From the NCBI RefSeq assembly GCF_000328475.2, contig NC_026496.1:372001-436000 (forward strand): DNA of 64,000 bases, read 5' to 3'. Below the pieces are notes generated by a model. It was not told where the DNA came from. It saw only the letters and a program-made list of their open reading frames with translations, and searched no databases. Below, one piece after another: positions 21,111 to 33,200 of the stretch; the first letter of the stretch is position 1; each line of letters starts with the position of its first letter. A program made the position numbers and the translations under genes. Source of the stretch: Mycosarcoma maydis. Its lineage: Eukaryota > Basidiomycota > Ustilaginomycetes > Ustilaginales.

Positions 21111-22317
21111 TATGAATATGAGGTCAGATCAAATGTGAGAATATATACCAACGAAAACGCTGTTCCAACCAACCTAGCTGCGCTTGGGGGGGGAATCACA
21201 AATAGCTCGTAACATTCACGATTATTGGTGAATTGGCGTTTCAGATTCGTGATTGCAATTATTTTGTCGCACCCGTTCAAAGCGTTGAGAAGGTTGCTTT
21301 TGTACAGCAGATAGCTATGGACGCGCACGGACAAGTAGATGAGTTGGACCGCGGAAGCCCGTTGTCGCGTTCGTGTCTGGTGATCGTCGGATTTGATTTC
21401 GCACAGCCGTGAAGCAAATGTCATGTGTCGCGTCTGTGCACGATGCAGTAGCGTGTTACTGTAACTGGACACGTGCGTGATCGAGAGAGTAGCAGAGACA
21501 AGGAGACATGGGAGTGGGTGGATCGCTGGCCTGGACGGCGCTCGTGTCGGGATAGCCAACGCGATAGCCATCTGCGATGCCACTGCGGAGATGATGGAGC
21601 GGGGAGGTTGCCTGCAGCGGCGACGACGCTTGCTCGAGCGTGTTCTCCTCGTCCGCGGACTTGACAAAGTATGAGCGACATGGCGGCTGACCATAGGGAT
21701 CGAGTCTGACAGCTGACTGGCATCCGGCGACGTGCGTCTCGGACTGGAAAGAATACAAGCAGGTCTACGGGAACAGTCAAAGCTTTTGCTCGGCTGCAGT
21801 GCCTATTCACGGAACCAACACTGGTAGCGCTTCGTGTGCTCGGCAACATGACGCGGACTTGGACGACGAAATACAAGATCATGCTATTCAAGTTGAAGGA
21901 GAGCAGCCTTGGACGATATGCAGTGGCAAGGGTTCTGAGCGGATGAAATGCTGGCACGCGACTAGTGATGGTAGTGCTGTACGATCACGACTTGGATGTA
22001 AATAAACACTAGAGCATTGTGGCTACGGGCACTCGTGACTTGGCCTGGCTCAAGTGGACTTGCTGCGATTCGAGCTACGCTAAGTTAGCGCTACAAGCAG
22101 TGTAAGCTGAAGCGTGCCGCAACCACAACATGGAGCTGCTTGCTGTAGAACTCACGACTGCTTGCGGTTTGAAAAAGCCACGAATCACGAATCGTGAATG
22201 CACTCGCGACTCTACTCGTGACTGCCTGTTGATATTAGATAATTTCTCGGCGTAACATGATGTGGATGGCGCCACGTCGTGAGCTGTGCGCTCGTGGCTG
22301 ATCTAGAACGCGCACCA

Positions 22318-22362
22318 ATCGTGAATCGTGAATCGTGAATCGTGACTCGTGAATCGCGAATC
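22318..22362. repeat. Heptamer tandem repeat (AATCGTG)n, degenerate
   Basis: Copies of AATCGTG with some variants (GACTCGTG, AATCGCG) in tandem. Same family as 3210-3248. Confidence 0.9.
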
Positions 22363-22541
22363 AGTCACGAGCAGAAATCGAGGAGGGAAACAATAATCGA
22401 CGACGTGCTAAAATAACGTTTGCTTGGGTTCTGTTTGGCTTTTCTAGATTTTGGGCTTTGTGGGCTGTCGTCAGCAACCATAGCCACGGTAAGCTGGACA
22501 GAGACCAAGAAAGAGAGAGATAGAAAAATAAAGGAAAAAAA

Positions 22542-22611
22542 ACACACACACACACACACACGCACACGCACACGGACACGCACACGCACACGCACACGCA
22601 CACGCACACGC
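22542..22611. repeat. CA / CACACG microsatellite
   Basis: A run of CA dinucleotides passes into a 6-bp repeat of the form CACACG, with one CGGACA interruption. Confidence 0.95.
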
Positions 22612-23470
22612 TACACTCTGCGACTTTGAACTGAAGCACAGAATCGAGAATCCACAGTTTTGGCTCTGTGGCGTGCTGAGTGCTGCTCTACCGTGCTTGC
22701 GATGCGCGTCTCTCGCTCGTTGGGTGGTGATTTGGTGATTCTTTGATTCAGGCAGGATTCAGGCAGGATTCAGGATTTCAGGATTCAGGATTCTGATTCA
22801 CGAATCTCGATTCACGATTGGTGATTGGTGATTTGTGCTTTACTGCGACTCGTGACTGTGACTGTACCAGACTTGAGACTCGGTCGCTGTTCACGATTCG
22901 GGATTGTTGTCGTCGTGCTCATTAGCGACTTCCGACAACTCATTTGCTTTGCTTTGCTCTGGCGGTTCACAATCGTCGACTGTATTCGTCGATGCTCATC
23001 ATCACATCAGCCCTCTCCTTTCCTCGTCCTCACACTTTGCGCCCCTCACCTCTGTGACATTGCGTCTCTTCCTTTGCGTTCTGTTGCTATCCCACCCTAC
23101 CCCTTTCCTTTCGTTTCATCACAACGTCGTCTTTTTTCCTTTCTTCTTTATCAACCTCGTTGCAAGTACAACTTGGGATCCCATCTAGCACCCTGTCACC
23201 CACGTGATTCACCTCGCGTTAGTTCGTCCAGACAAACAATCAATCAACCAACAGCAGCGGCAACAACAGCAATAACAACGTTATCATCATTATCGACATT
23301 CTCGTACACGTACCACACTTCGTCCAAGATCGCTCGAGCGTCGAGCAGTGGTCCGGCTAGGCTTGTACGAGTACAGTAGGAGCAGTTAGGGCCTTCCCGT
23401 TCCACACGCAGCCCTGTAGAGCTAACATCAAGCTCCGGTGTCTTGCTTCCACTCTGACTTGGTCATGACC

Positions 23471-25720
23471 ATGTCTGAAAAGTCCAGCTTTCTCTCTCCA
23501 TCCATGTCGCCATCCTCATCTTCTTCCGGCGGCAATCCGCCACCGCCCTACGGCTTCCACCACCTTCCCCATTCTCCCACAGGCTCTCGCACCCCTAGCC
23601 GTCCTGGCTCGCCACCACACGGCGGCAGCGTACCCTCTCCAGGCGGCGTACCTGGTACCTTTGTGCTCAACCTTGGCAAGTTTGGCGGCTTCTACATTAT
23701 TCGCATCCCGCCCTCGGTACAAAAGCTGCTATCCCTCTTGTTGCGCAAATGGAAGACGCTCCTCTTTGTCGCTCTCTTTGGTACCCTCACTGCCTTCGGC
23801 CTCTTTGGTGCCATGTCGACTGAATGGCGCGAAATGACCTACTATCGCGTCGACCCGTATCCGCTCGTACCAGTCGCCCACAATGCTCGTCCTAGCTCCT
23901 CGAGCCCCTTTCACCCAGCTTCACGCCCCATCACTCCACCCAAATTTGGCGCCTGTCTCGGCCCCAAAGGCGTTCCCGTCCCGCGAGCTCCTGCCGAGCT
24001 CTACGACACCCCCGACACCCACCCCATCCCGCTCGTTGGCAGCTATGAGGCCGCTGGCATGGATTTCGGCAAGTGCATGACCTATCGCTCCAGGTACCAG
24101 ATGTACTCGGACGAAGCACTCGGAATCACCTACCGCAAGGACATTTCTGAGCTTGAGCTTTACCTCGCCAAGGTCGAGGACTACGACGATGATCCGGACA
24201 ATGTCAAGCCCATCAAGTCCAAACCTGCGTCGTCGCTTCTGCTCAACAACTCCGCCACCGCCACCGTTGCCGCCACTACTACCACCACCACCTCGTCCGC
24301 AACCAAGGATGATGCCTCGTCCAAGCGTCAAAAGGTTGACCCGCTCTACGGCCCACGCAAACCCGACGGCATGAGCGAGGACGAATGGGAAGGCCGTCTT
24401 CGCGATCGCCTCTGGCGCGCCAATGTTCTCAGCGAAGAGCTCGGTCCCACCAGCTACCCGGACTGGCGCGCTCTCATGGATGCTTGCTACCAGAAGCGTT
24501 TGCACGACCGTGGCATGGCGGGTGGGGTCGACCACTTTGACCCCCACAACCTGCCCACCGCCGACGAGCCTCACACGAGCGGCAGCCGTCCGCGCGTATT
24601 CACCACCCCGGAAACCAAGCGGACAGCCATCGTGATGCGATCGTACGAAGGGTATGCATGGCGAGAGGACGACATACTCAACCTGCGAGCTCTGATCAGC
24701 GAAGTGTCGCTCAACAACCCAAACACGCCCTACGACGTGCGCATCCTCATCGAAGTAAAGTCGCGTCACCTCGCCGTCTTCACTTCCGAGTGGGACCGTC
24801 TCAACGTGCTCCGCTCCAGCGTACCCCGCGAGTTCTGGGGTCTCGTTGAGCTCTGGACCGAGGACGAGATGTGTGCACTCTATCCCGGTCTACCCGGCAA
24901 GTTCCTCAACAAAATGTTCGCGCAGACCTCCTACCGATCCTGTCTGATGGCGTTGCAAAAGTTTTACCTCGACCACCAGGAGTACGACTTTATGTACAAT
25001 TGGGAGATGGACGTGCGCTACATTGGAAACTACCTCGACTTTTTCGAGGGCATCGAAGATTACGCGCGAAACGAGCCGCTCCACTCTGGCATGGACAAGT
25101 ACGACACCTGGCTCGTGCGCAACGTCAGCGTGTCAGAGCAAAATTGGCGCGACAACGCCAGCATCGCGATCGGACGTGGTGAGGAGGCGGACCTGATCAC
25201 GCTCGGTCCCATCTTTGATCCGCGAGGCTCGGGATGGTACTGGGAATACGACGTGCAGAACTACCCGCCAGGCCAGAGCACGGATCGACGTGCCTCGATC
25301 GGCACCAATATGCGCATGAGCCGTGCTTTGCTCGAGGCCATGAACGTCGTCAATGCTGAAGCCAAAAAGTCGTTGCATTGCGAAGCATGGCCGACAACGC
25401 TGGTTCTGCACTCGCAACTGCCCATGTCGCACGCACACTCCTTCTACCCCGAGGCTGGTTTCACGCACAACCTGCCCTTGCCTTTCAAGGGCGTCTTTGT
25501 GCCACATCCGGTCTACTTCCGCCACGTATGGGAGCCAGAGGTGCTGCACAACCGCATCAATCGACCCGACTTTTACAAGAAGATCAACGAGAAGGTGATG
25601 CGCGACAGTTCGTTCTACTACGACGGCAAGCACAGCAAAGAGGTTTATGTCGGATGGAAGGAAAAGGAGAATGTTTGCCGTGCGCCAATGCTGTTGCATC
25701 CCATCAAGCGCGTCAACTAG
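23471..25720 (+). CDS. DUF3405 family type II membrane protein, probable glycosyltransferase-like
   Basis: The protein has 749 residues from the ATG at 23471, which has the context GACCATGTC; two in-frame ATGs lie up to 33 bases upstream. The N-terminus is Ser/Pro/Gly-rich and cytosolic. A single hydrophobic segment at about residues 95-115 (KTLLFVALFGTLTAFGLFGA) gives a type II topology. From about residue 380 the sequence matches the fungal DUF3405 family: TAIVMRSYEGYAW, then DVRILIEVKS, then FMYNWEMDVRYIGNY with an acidic motif like a nucleotide-sugar-binding site. DUF3405 proteins are widespread in fungi and have no proven activity that I know of; a Golgi glycosyltransferase role is an inference from topology and the WEMD motif. 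A low-complexity Thr/Ala insert lies near residue 265. Confidence 0.75.
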   Translation: MSEKSSFLSPSMSPSSSSSGGNPPPPYGFHHLPHSPTGSRTPSRPGSPPHGGSVPSPGGVPGTFVLNLGKFGGFYIIRIPPSVQKLLSLLLRKWKTLLFVALFGTLTAFGLFGAMSTEWREMTYYRVDPYPLVPVAHNARPSSSSPFHPASRPITPPKFGACLGPKGVPVPRAPAELYDTPDTHPIPLVGSYEAAGMDFGKCMTYRSRYQMYSDEALGITYRKDISELELYLAKVEDYDDDPDNVKPIKSKPASSLLLNNSATATVAATTTTTTSSATKDDASSKRQKVDPLYGPRKPDGMSEDEWEGRLRDRLWRANVLSEELGPTSYPDWRALMDACYQKRLHDRGMAGGVDHFDPHNLPTADEPHTSGSRPRVFTTPETKRTAIVMRSYEGYAWREDDILNLRALISEVSLNNPNTPYDVRILIEVKSRHLAVFTSEWDRLNVLRSSVPREFWGLVELWTEDEMCALYPGLPGKFLNKMFAQTSYRSCLMALQKFYLDHQEYDFMYNWEMDVRYIGNYLDFFEGIEDYARNEPLHSGMDKYDTWLVRNVSVSEQNWRDNASIAIGRGEEADLITLGPIFDPRGSGWYWEYDVQNYPPGQSTDRRASIGTNMRMSRALLEAMNVVNAEAKKSLHCEAWPTTLVLHSQLPMSHAHSFYPEAGFTHNLPLPFKGVFVPHPVYFRHVWEPEVLHNRINRPDFYKKINEKVMRDSSFYYDGKHSKEVYVGWKEKENVCRAPMLLHPIKRVN

Positions 25721-27230
25721 CATTGCCGTTTTGGTCTAGTCGAATCGCATATCTCTCTATTCTGCTTTGACGTCAGGCCGACTCCCTCGTGCATCCCACT
25801 TTCACCCTCCATACCCACACGAGGGTCATCGACCACCAAAATTGATGCAATCCACTAGGCGCTGGTCCGCATCTTTACATGCCTCGCACATCGAAGCCCT
25901 CCGGACGGAACATGCATGCTTCCCATTTCGCTTTCTTACACAAACCTTGGTCACATTTTGCAATGCGTCGAAAGATGGCTCAACGCCTCTCGGCCTGGCC
26001 GTATGATTTCTCATCGAGATAATCACGAATGCAGGGTCGAATCGTGGCTATCTTGCCCATCGTGCCTTTTGCGCTCATCCATTCCCTTCGAGTGGCTCAT
26101 GCTCTCTGGCCTTGGCCATCTGCACCTCGATCTCTTCTGCACTTTTGGCATGCACCATGCTGTGCCACGTCAACTTGCGTGTAAAACACTCGATGTCCTC
26201 CTAATCACGAATTGTTTCTGTTCAGAGACGCCTTTCCCTGGCATGTAAATACACTTTCCACACCACAACGAACACTCAAGATGATCCCACCTCACACTGG
26301 TGGTCTAGATGTGCTCTTTGATACAGGCCTTGGCTGCCTTTGATGCCAAGGATCAAGCCGACAGCTTATCCACAAGCCGTGCTGTGCGGGAAACACAAAG
26401 GGCGAATCACCTACTAAGTTACTGTATCACGAATCACGAATCGCGAATCACGATTCATGAATTTTGGGAATTGTTGTTAGAGTCATCAGTGAAATCGTGA
26501 ATCGTGAATAGGTCACGCGCTGTGCGCGGTGGATGAGGTTGCAAGTCGTGAGTGTGGAGGTTGGGCACTTTGGCAGCGGTTGGTGAACCTGGAACTCGCG
26601 CTTGGCTCCGCACTGATGATTGACAATTGACAATTGACGATGGACAATGGACGATTGGGTTGACATGCTTGATGAGAACGTGAACAGACAGGCCATCGAC
26701 ATTTACGATTCATGATTCACGAATCGTGATTCACGATGGACAGATTCGTGCTTCACAACCGATGTATGAGACCACCACCATACCGCCTCGCAGCGTGCTT
26801 TGAGCTCTTGATCCTATTCGTTCTAGCTAGCTTTCGAAAGGACCTCGCAGATGCTTGTGCATCGATAGTCGTTGACGAGTGTTGGATGAATGTGAATGTC
26901 AAACGCCTTTTCTTTACTCGTCACTTGTTTTGCTCAGCCGTGTAAGGCGGTCTGTCAGCCAAAAATGAGAATCACGAATGCGTATTTTTCCGGTTTAAGC
27001 TCGCCTGTTTGGCTGAGCCGTGCACGTAAGACAAGCGACACAGATTCGCCAACATCGAACCGATCGCAGAGCTCCTCCTTGTCCAACAACATCCGTCTCA
27101 CTTTACTGCCAATCTCACCCAAGCCATGCAGAGCACTGCGTGGAGCTTCCAAGCTCGATCATCGTAACCAGCTGCATCCGTCTAGCCGACTCTGGAGAAC
27201 AAAATCGCAATCCCCTTTGAGCTCGTCAAA
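25721..27230. other. Intergenic region between the DUF3405 and START-domain genes
   Basis: It contains heptamer motifs near 26022, 26200, 26424-26460, 26707-26735 and 26967, and a degenerate GACAATTGAC/GATGGACAATGG stretch at about 26617-26660. No gene was recognised. Confidence 0.6.
26424..26460. repeat. Heptamer repeat cluster (CACGAAT/CGATTCA)
   Basis: Four or five tandem copies of CACGAAT and variants in a 37-bp cluster, with a change of unit at the right end. Confidence 0.85.
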
Positions 27231-30200
27231 ATGGATGACGCTTCATCTTTACAAACGTCAAAGGCGCAATGGCTCTCGGCTCTCGACGAGGCGCTCGACA
27301 ATTTCCGCAGCCTGGTAGCTGAATCGTCGTCGAAAGCATGGAGACCAGTGAGTCTCGCTGGCAGCTCTCCAGCAACGCCCAACCTCGCATCACCCTCGAC
27401 CTTCCCTAGCGTTTCGACGACTTGTTCATCTCCAACCACCGCCGCCTCATCCACGCCAAAGGGCAGCGCATCACGCAGCAAGGCGCGCGAAGCCTCTTCT
27501 TTGCGCCATGTCGAATCGATCGAAGACGCTTCATCTCGCTACGACTCAAGCACTTCTTCACCAAGTGCGTCCGCTCCGCCCAAGCCGTCGCCATCAGCGT
27601 CCAGCTCGCAGCCGTTCCGCCTCGGCCGCTTTCGCCCCGACCACATCGCTGTGCATCGCAAGCCATCCAAGGGCCCCGACATTTACAGAGCGGTCACAGA
27701 GGTTGCTTACGAAGGTTCTGCTGACCTCGTAGCCTTCCGCTCTGTGCTTCAAACGCCAGAGACTCGCGCCTGCTGGGATCGACTCGTGCAGTCGGCAGAG
27801 CTTGTCGAGCAGCTCGACCCTATCACCCGTATCAACAAGGTCCAGTATCGCTTGGGCTGGCCAGCTAGTCCTCGCGACGCCATCGTCATCAACAGGACGC
27901 TTGCCGACGACTCTACGCTCATAGACATCGCCACCTCTCTGCCACGCTCCCCCGACGCACCTTCTTACCTCCGTCCAGCGCCGCCTTGCGTAAGATCCCA
28001 TGTTCACCTCATGGCTTGGTGCGTTCAACTCATTCCACCGGATGCTCCCCTCACCTCATCCGCCAAGCCATCCGCCACCACATCTTCATCACCCCTCCGA
28101 TCATCTCCACGCATCAAGCTCACCGTCTTCTGGTCCTGGGATCTCAGAGGTGCATGGATGGGCATGCCCGCGGGAGGTCTTGGCATGCACCTGCCTGAAC
28201 TCATCAAAGGTCTCCTCAATCATGTTCGAGATAGCAGCGACAAGATTCCTCTTCTCAAGAACTACGGCAACTGCGTTGAGCTACTCTCCAACAATTTCGA
28301 CGCAACACGAGACACTCTCGTTACTGAGTACGCCGTCGTGGTCGAAGACACCGTTGCACGCCAAGCTGAGGATCGTGCAGAGAAGGATCTCGACACGCTT
28401 CAACTCCTACGTTCACGCAGGAAGCTCGAATCGGCGCTCGAGTTCTGTCTCCCCGCCACAGAAGGATGGGACGTCAGGGTCGAGGTCAAGGGTCAAGCCG
28501 CCTCCGTCACTGACTCTGAGCCTTCTCACGCCACCCAAGCTGCTTCCTCATCGTGGCACGCAACAGCAGAAAGGCCATCAGGATCGCAGTACACTGTTTT
28601 AGCCATCCGTCATCAGCAGCTCCAAGACGCCGAGCAGATTGTGCGAATCAAAGTTAGCATTCAGCGAGTCGTGGCCAGTAGCGATTTGAGGCTCAATGCC
28701 GAGCCTTTGAACGTCGCCTACGTTGAGCCACGGACGCCTGCCTCGCTCGCACAGCCTCTGCTCCAAGACACGGCCAGCATCTCGGGCATTAGCGTTGCCA
28801 CAACATCCACAGGCAGCAGCGCATCCGTCCATGCGGCCGCACATATTGGAAATGCGGCCAACACCTCGCGCACAGGAACTCCGAATCTAGGCTTCGCCAA
28901 TCACATCAACTCGCAAATTCGCCGCAATTACATCTACTTTACAAGTCTGCTCCAAGAACCCGAGGCCAAATGGAAGCCAATCAGCGACCTCAAAGGCGTC
29001 ACTGTAACTCAGCTCGATTCGATCGATCCCACTCTCGTCGTATACCGAGCCGAAGCTACATTTGTCGGCGTCAGCGTCTGGGACCTCTTCTCTACCATTG
29101 GCAATCCTGGCGCTCGCGCTTACTGGGACAAGACACTCGACGACGCAACGCTTCTTACAGACATCAACGAGCTGAGCTCGCTCTGGCATACCAAAACCAA
29201 ACCCAGCTGGCCCGTCAGCGCACGCGACACCGTCGTCATCCAGACCGCTTACAAGGCGCCATCGTCGGTTCACATCTTTTCCTTTTCCACTGATGATCGC
29301 GCACAGTTTCCTGCCATTCCGCTGACGGATGGTAGCACCATCCGTACCCAGATCGACCTTCGCGGCTGGTCAGTTGAAGCTCTTTCGCCCACCACTGTTC
29401 ATGTCACCATGCTCGAGCAATCCGATCCCAAGGGCTGGACGAGCAAATCCGCCACACCAGCTGCCATGGTGAGCGCTGTTGCCGGTGTTGGCGAGTACGC
29501 CATCAAATTTGGTGGTCCTCCCGTCTTGACACGCATGCTAGGCGCAAAGACCAAAGTATCCCGCTACGAGCACGAGAAGGCCACCTTCCGCGTCGAGTAT
29601 GTATGTGAGGTGCCCACGAACGAAGATCTCACCGATGCGCCCAATGTAGAGTGCGAGATTCGTTGCGATATTGAGACATGGGCTAGCTCACTCGATCTAG
29701 TCGTCGATCCTCCACCCATCTCGATCTCCTGCCTCCGGCGTCACAAGCTCTCGCAAGGTGGAGGAGGTCTCTGGCTTACCATCGAACATGCAGCTGCATC
29801 CCTCGAAGATGACTCGGCGCGAATCACGATCCGCCGGGGCAACTCACGCGACAAAGGTACCGTTCATGTCAACGGTGCCAGCATCCAGGTAGATGTAGAT
29901 CAGCTGGATGACGAGCAGGTGCAGCAGCTCAGCCGTCAGAAGCGTTCCAAGCCTCAGCGCGTGCCTCTGGATCTAATCAACTCGGCTCGCAAGGCAGCAG
30001 ACGACTCTGGAGCGCCTGGCAAAACGAGCAACGCTGACGGCCGCACACCGACAACAGCAAGCGATACTGCCAAGGATCTGCAAACAATATCGTCGCACTC
30101 TTCATCTGCGAATGGCACAGATACCAGCCAAGAACCTGCAGGCATGTCGGAACCGGCTGCATCGGTAGGCGACGAGACTGTTCAAACGCGAGAGAATGGC

Positions 30201-33200
30201 AACCTAATGTCGACAGACTCATCCGCCAGTACCGTCGCTAACGTGCCTTTCTCGGATGAGACGCCACGCCAGCCGATGACGTGCGCTCTTGATGTCCTGT
30301 TCTTACTGCGACGTATTCATGCCGAGCGCTCCCCTGATCCTGCCGGCACTCCTGCTGGTTGGGCTCTCGTGACCGAACGCAATGGCCTCTATGTTCGGCG
30401 CAAGCTCATGGAATCCATCTCGAGCACCGTGCTCGTTCAGCGCGGCGATAAGGTCGTCCAAGGATTGTCCGCTGAAGATCTGCTCGACCTGGTATCGAAT
30501 CCTCGCAGTCGAAAGCAGTGGGATGACAAGGTGGACTCCACCACCTTGCTTGAAAGCTACGGCAATGGCTCGTTCACTTCCTTTATCACGACCAAGGCGA
30601 GCTTCCCCTTCCGCGGGCGCGCGTTCCACCTTGCCAGCTTGACTGCACGTGGATTACCACCGTCCAGCCTCGGTGCTACCAACCCTGGCAGCGATGGCGT
30701 CGCTTCTAGCTCGGCCTCTTCGTGGTCAGGACCGGCCGTGTACTTCCATGCATCGGCGTCATTCCCACAGCAGAACTCGCGCTTTGCGATGGACCGCATC
30801 AACCCCAACGGTTTACCGCTGGGAAAGGTTCTGATTGATGGCTGGATTTTGGAAACGCTGGATCCGTACAGCTCGACGAGCTTCCAGATCCCATCAACTC
30901 GATGCACACATGTGGTTGCTGTGGACTACGCGGGCAGCTTGCCCGTGGCTGTGAATACCATGTGGAATGCGAACCTTCCACGGTCGGTGCTGCTGGTTGA
31001 GGAGTACCTCAAAGCAAGAGGTTCCATTCCATCGGTCAAGACTCCGCCTCCGTGCTTGCAGGTGCTCGGCGATGGCAGAGATGAAGATCAAGGTTTGGTC
31101 TGGTCAATGAACGAACCGGATCGCAAGAATCTGTTCATCTCGACGAGCTTCGATGCTTCGACGCGAACGTATGTTGTAATGAGCATGCATCGTGCCACGC
31201 CGCAAGCGACAATAGCATCAGGTCTGTTGCCTGCAGCCAACATTGTAAATGACGGGCAAAGTCGTCCTGCCCGTCACTCAGACGCATCGTTGACCAGAGG
31301 TGTCGCGGACAAACTCACTCAAGCCCTCAATGCAGCACCTGGCACGCCAATGGTGGCGTCAGCAGCACCGCCCATTAACTCAAGCGGAGAGCATGGCCTT
31401 GGCTTATCGCGCGCGACCAGCATGCACTCGATCGGAAGCACATCCGCCACAAGCACTGCTTCGACCATCCGTCGTCGTCCAAGCTCTATCCATACAGATT
31501 CGCGCAACGCAACAGATTTGATTTTGATGGAGGTCGAGATTGAGCTTCGACACTATCATAAGGGATATGATGTACAGGTGTTTTCCGAGTTTGTACCGGC
31601 GGGTGCCGGTGCGAAGACAGCTGTTCCGCAGACGGCAAATGGGCGAGCGATCGACAGGCCGGCGACGCCGAATGGCACCTCGACGCAGCAGAGCGATAAG
31701 GAAGCCGTATTGTCACTCAGCATGGCATCGGAACAGTCGAAAGAGCTACCTGTGCAGCTGCGAGTCTACGACCTGCCACCAAGTGCGGTGCTTGCGGCAA
31801 CGCTGGATCCATCCGCTCGCCCCCGCAAGCACCTGGTTCGTGTCACGGTGCCCACGACAGCGTTCCTAGACCCCGTAGAAGACCCACTTACGGGTTCCAA
31901 GCCTCCTGAAACTCCTTCATGGTATACGTCGCTGCAGCAGCGCGGTGCTGTGCTGCGTATGATCGTCCAACCGCTCAAGAACGACGGCAGTGGCGCCGAC
32001 ACAGGGGCTGTCACCGCCAAAGATTTGACCACAGCTGGCGTGCCGGCATTTGCTACGCCGACGGGCAAAGTGACGGTGTGCAGTGGCGATGCCAAGCTCG
32101 AGATTGTTCATGTGAACCAGACGTCGGCGATGCTGCAAAAGGAACAGATCGGCGTGGAGCCCATGACACAGCTGAAAAGGGTGGCTCCTGCTCGACCCAA
32201 GTCGGGGCGTAGGGGGGCGGGAGAGCTTTCAGCTGTCAAGGAGGATGTGCGTTTGCCAGCAGCTTTGCGTCGACCTATCGGGTTGAGGAAGGAGCTCCTG
32301 GATGCGGGTTCGTCTGCCGGTGCATGCGGGGCGAATGACGCCAAGGGGGCGAAACTGAGTCACGGAAAGGGTGACGCAGTGGGAGTAGCGGGTGCAGGTC
32401 GAACGAGCGCAGGAAGTGGAGCTAGCGGGACAGCTGAAAGCACTGTAGACAAGAACAGCAGGCCAGGCGTGTTGAGCTCTGCTTCGAACGCCGGATCGGC
32501 GAACGGATCGGCGGCAGGCTCAGCGCCTCCGTCACGCGCAGCGACGCCTTCGACAGCGGCTTCGGCAGGAGCGCAGATCATGAGCATGTTTGGCAGCTAC
32601 CCCTTGTCGCGTCTCGGGACAGGATCTGCGTTGGCATCCGTGTCGTCGGTGACGGCGCGCGGAAGCAGCGTCGTCTCGTCGAGCTCGGCCAAGACCAACG
32701 CCGAGGCGCTGGCGGCGAATGACCGGGCCAAGCACGCGAACAAAGGCGCTGAGCAGAAAGACAATTCGTCTGGCAGCATCAAACAGGGAGTTGAAAAAAC
32801 TGATGCGCGCACGACCACCGAGACGTCCATGGGCCAAGGTGTGGGCGGATCAGCCGCAAATAAAGGCAGCACGGTGGCTCACGCAGCCAAAGAGAGGGCG
32901 AGTGCGATCGGATCGTTGTTGTTCGATACCAAATTTGGGATTTCGACACTGGTACTCGTGGCGCTGGTTGCATTCTTGTTGGGTTCGTTGCTCAGATCAA
33001 CGGTGATGCCAGTCGACTTTGTGTTGGTCAGGACGAGGGATAAGCCGTTTTTAGGGGCCACGGACGATGCGTCCATGCGAAAGCTGATGGACGGTGCGTC
33101 GGCTGCTAAGAGCGACTTTATGAAGCTCGTACAGAGCGTCAAGGCGTCCACCACTGCGAGTTCGAATGCGGCGCACCCCGCAGGCGTCGTCACACAGGTC

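Larger units (their letters stand above)
21111..23470. other. Intergenic region with microsatellites and the leader of the DUF3405 gene
   Basis: It holds heptamer motifs (21246, 22184, 22318-22362, 22795 onwards), a CA-type microsatellite and a degenerate GGATTCA repeat at about 22747-22800. The last 250 bases are CA-rich and probably the 5' UTR of the next gene. The reading frames here, including one of 178 codons at 21421-21957 (-), are not recognisable proteins. Confidence 0.6.

Noticed and set aside
21421..21957. Minus-strand frame of 178 codons
   Set aside because: Composition is that of random GC-rich DNA, with no recognisable motif.
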